Below, in pieces: positions 63,365 through 64,000 of a DNA stretch of 64,000 nucleotides. The translations under genes were made by a program, and so were the position numbers. Each line of letters starts with the position of its first letter. Position 1 is the first letter of the stretch. The notes beneath the pieces were generated by a model that saw only the letters and a program-made list of their open reading frames with translations, was not told the DNA's origin and made no database searches. This DNA comes from an uncultured Lachnospiraceae bacterium (lineage in GTDB: Bacteria; Bacillota; Clostridia; Lachnospirales; Lachnospiraceae), in the NCBI GenBank assembly GCA_947173945.1, contig CAMWGV010000009.1:1-64000 (forward strand), written 5' to 3'.

Positions 63365-63393
63365 TTGTTTGGAATATAAAAATACTGTAATAT
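63365..63393 (+). promoter_or_regulatory. Possible promoter before the propeller sensor gene
   Basis: TTGTTT (63365-63370) and TAATAT (63388-63393) with a 17-base spacer are a fair match, with an overlapping TATAAT at 63393-63398. The gene begins at 63452. Confidence 0.4.
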
Positions 63394-63451
63394 ATAATAA
63401 GGTATTTTTAACCATTCATAAATAAATTAAATCATAGAAGCGGAGATTGAT

Positions 63452-64000
63452 ATGAAAGAAAAATTCAAGAAAATCAGTGTTTTTATTAGTTTGTTTATTA
63501 TTTGTTTTTCAATTATTTTATATGGAAATTTGAATGTACTGGCTACAGAAGATGAAACTCCGTTAGTAAAGACGATATTTAACGAGAGAAATGGATTACC
63601 GACAGGAGAGGCAAATGATATTTTGCAAACTTCTGACGGATATATTTGGATAGGAAGCTATGGCGGTTTAATTCGCTATGATGGAACCGAGTTCCGTAAT
63701 TATAGTGCAGAAGGAATTTTACAATCCTCATCTGTAAGAAGTATTTTTGAAGATTCAATGCAGAGACTTTGGATTGGAACAAATGATGCCGGTATATTTA
63801 TTATGGAAGACGGTGTAATTACAAAACCGGAAGGTCAGCCGGAGGATTTCTTTCTTTGTGTAAGAGGTTTTGCCGAGGCTCCTGACGGAACAATTTATGC
63901 GGCTTCCACAACGGGAATATGTGAAATTAAAGATGGTGTTATGAATATATATACCTGTGACGAGGTAGCAGGAAAATCATTTTATTCATTGGGAGTAGAC
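63452..64000 (+). CDS. Two-component-regulator propeller (Reg_prop) sensor, 5' part
   Basis: The frame opens at ATG 63452 with GGAG upstream and stays open to the window end (183 codons). A signal peptide or N-terminal anchor (~10-30) precedes periplasmic-type beta-propeller repeats: 'NGLPTGEANDILQTSDGYIWIGS' style, then 'VRSIFEDSMQRLWIGTND' and 'VRGFAEAPDGTIYAAST'. These are Reg_prop repeats, typical of large membrane sensors whose C-terminal half is a histidine kinase, GGDEF or other output. The output domain lies outside the window. In gut bacteria such sensors often detect sugars, but the ligand here is unknown. Confidence 0.85.
   Translation, partial: MKEKFKKISVFISLFIICFSIILYGNLNVLATEDETPLVKTIFNERNGLPTGEANDILQTSDGYIWIGSYGGLIRYDGTEFRNYSAEGILQSSSVRSIFEDSMQRLWIGTNDAGIFIMEDGVITKPEGQPEDFFLCVRGFAEAPDGTIYAASTTGICEIKDGVMNIYTCDEVAGKSFYSLGVD

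Overview
The window looks like a chromosomal segment of a low-GC Gram-positive bacterium of the class Clostridia, most likely family Lachnospiraceae (a Coprococcus/Roseburia/Butyrivibrio-type gut anaerobe). The assignment rests on AT-rich DNA, strong AGGAGG-type ribosome sites, a Prp protease next to an L27 with a cleavable N-terminus, an L21 leader, a cobalamin methionine synthase without reactivation domain, Big_2-decorated surface enzymes, and acetate formation by Pta-AckA. The species is not identified. Every gene I accept lies on the + strand. I saw no tRNA, rRNA, CRISPR, insertion sequence or prophage.

Layout. 1-3000: the tail of an XRE-type regulator, then a PLDc_N mini-membrane protein and an ABC-2 exporter (YxlEFG-like). 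3013-10282: a radical SAM/DUF512 protein, then two secreted proteins, a papain-like peptidase and a large multidomain GH5 endoglucanase. 10318-13351: a TPP-riboswitch-controlled transport operon (DUF77 thiamine-binding protein plus ThiXYZ-like ABC importer). 13368-21210: a phosphoesterase, an L,D-transpeptidase, metH, ilvN, ilvC with terminator, and a second L,D-transpeptidase with wall-binding repeats. 21287-30830: a chemoreceptor, a zf-HC2 anti-sigma-like protein, polA, coaE, an FtsA-like protein and a diguanylate cyclase.

30951-39969 is a housekeeping block: pta-ackA, rpmF, plsX-rnc-smc and ftsY, with consensus promoters before pta, rpmF and plsX. 40005-49279 carries threonine deaminase, a RACo-like ASKHA protein, a serine hydrolase, a WalJ-type MBL protein, an ACT protein, a UPF0210 protein and a radical SAM/DUF2344 pair. 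49307-57735 is the conserved ribosome-biogenesis run rng ... rplU-prp-rpmA-obg ... yhbY-nadD-yqeK-rsfS, interrupted by three less conserved genes (50550, 51527 and 54837). 57742-64000 has an HD-GYP-like membrane protein, a small unknown protein, a MIF/tautomerase homologue, a membrane-anchored GH5 enzyme, gpmI, mscL with a zinc ribbon, and the start of a beta-propeller sensor that runs off the window.

Together the genes cover glucan degradation at the surface, glycolysis and acetate production, branched-chain amino acid and methionine synthesis, thiamine precursor uptake, ribosome maturation and chromosome segregation. The most unusual points are a KARI cofactor loop predicted to favour NADH, a MIF homologue in a commensal-like genome, an orphan RACo-like ASKHA protein that may serve the truncated MetH, a hairpin plus possible ribosome-site mask between exporter genes, a 21-nt tandem repeat in the ftsA-like gene, and a short translationally coupled leader ORF before an unknown gene inserted between obg and yhbY. 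No clearly new multi-gene system is evident.
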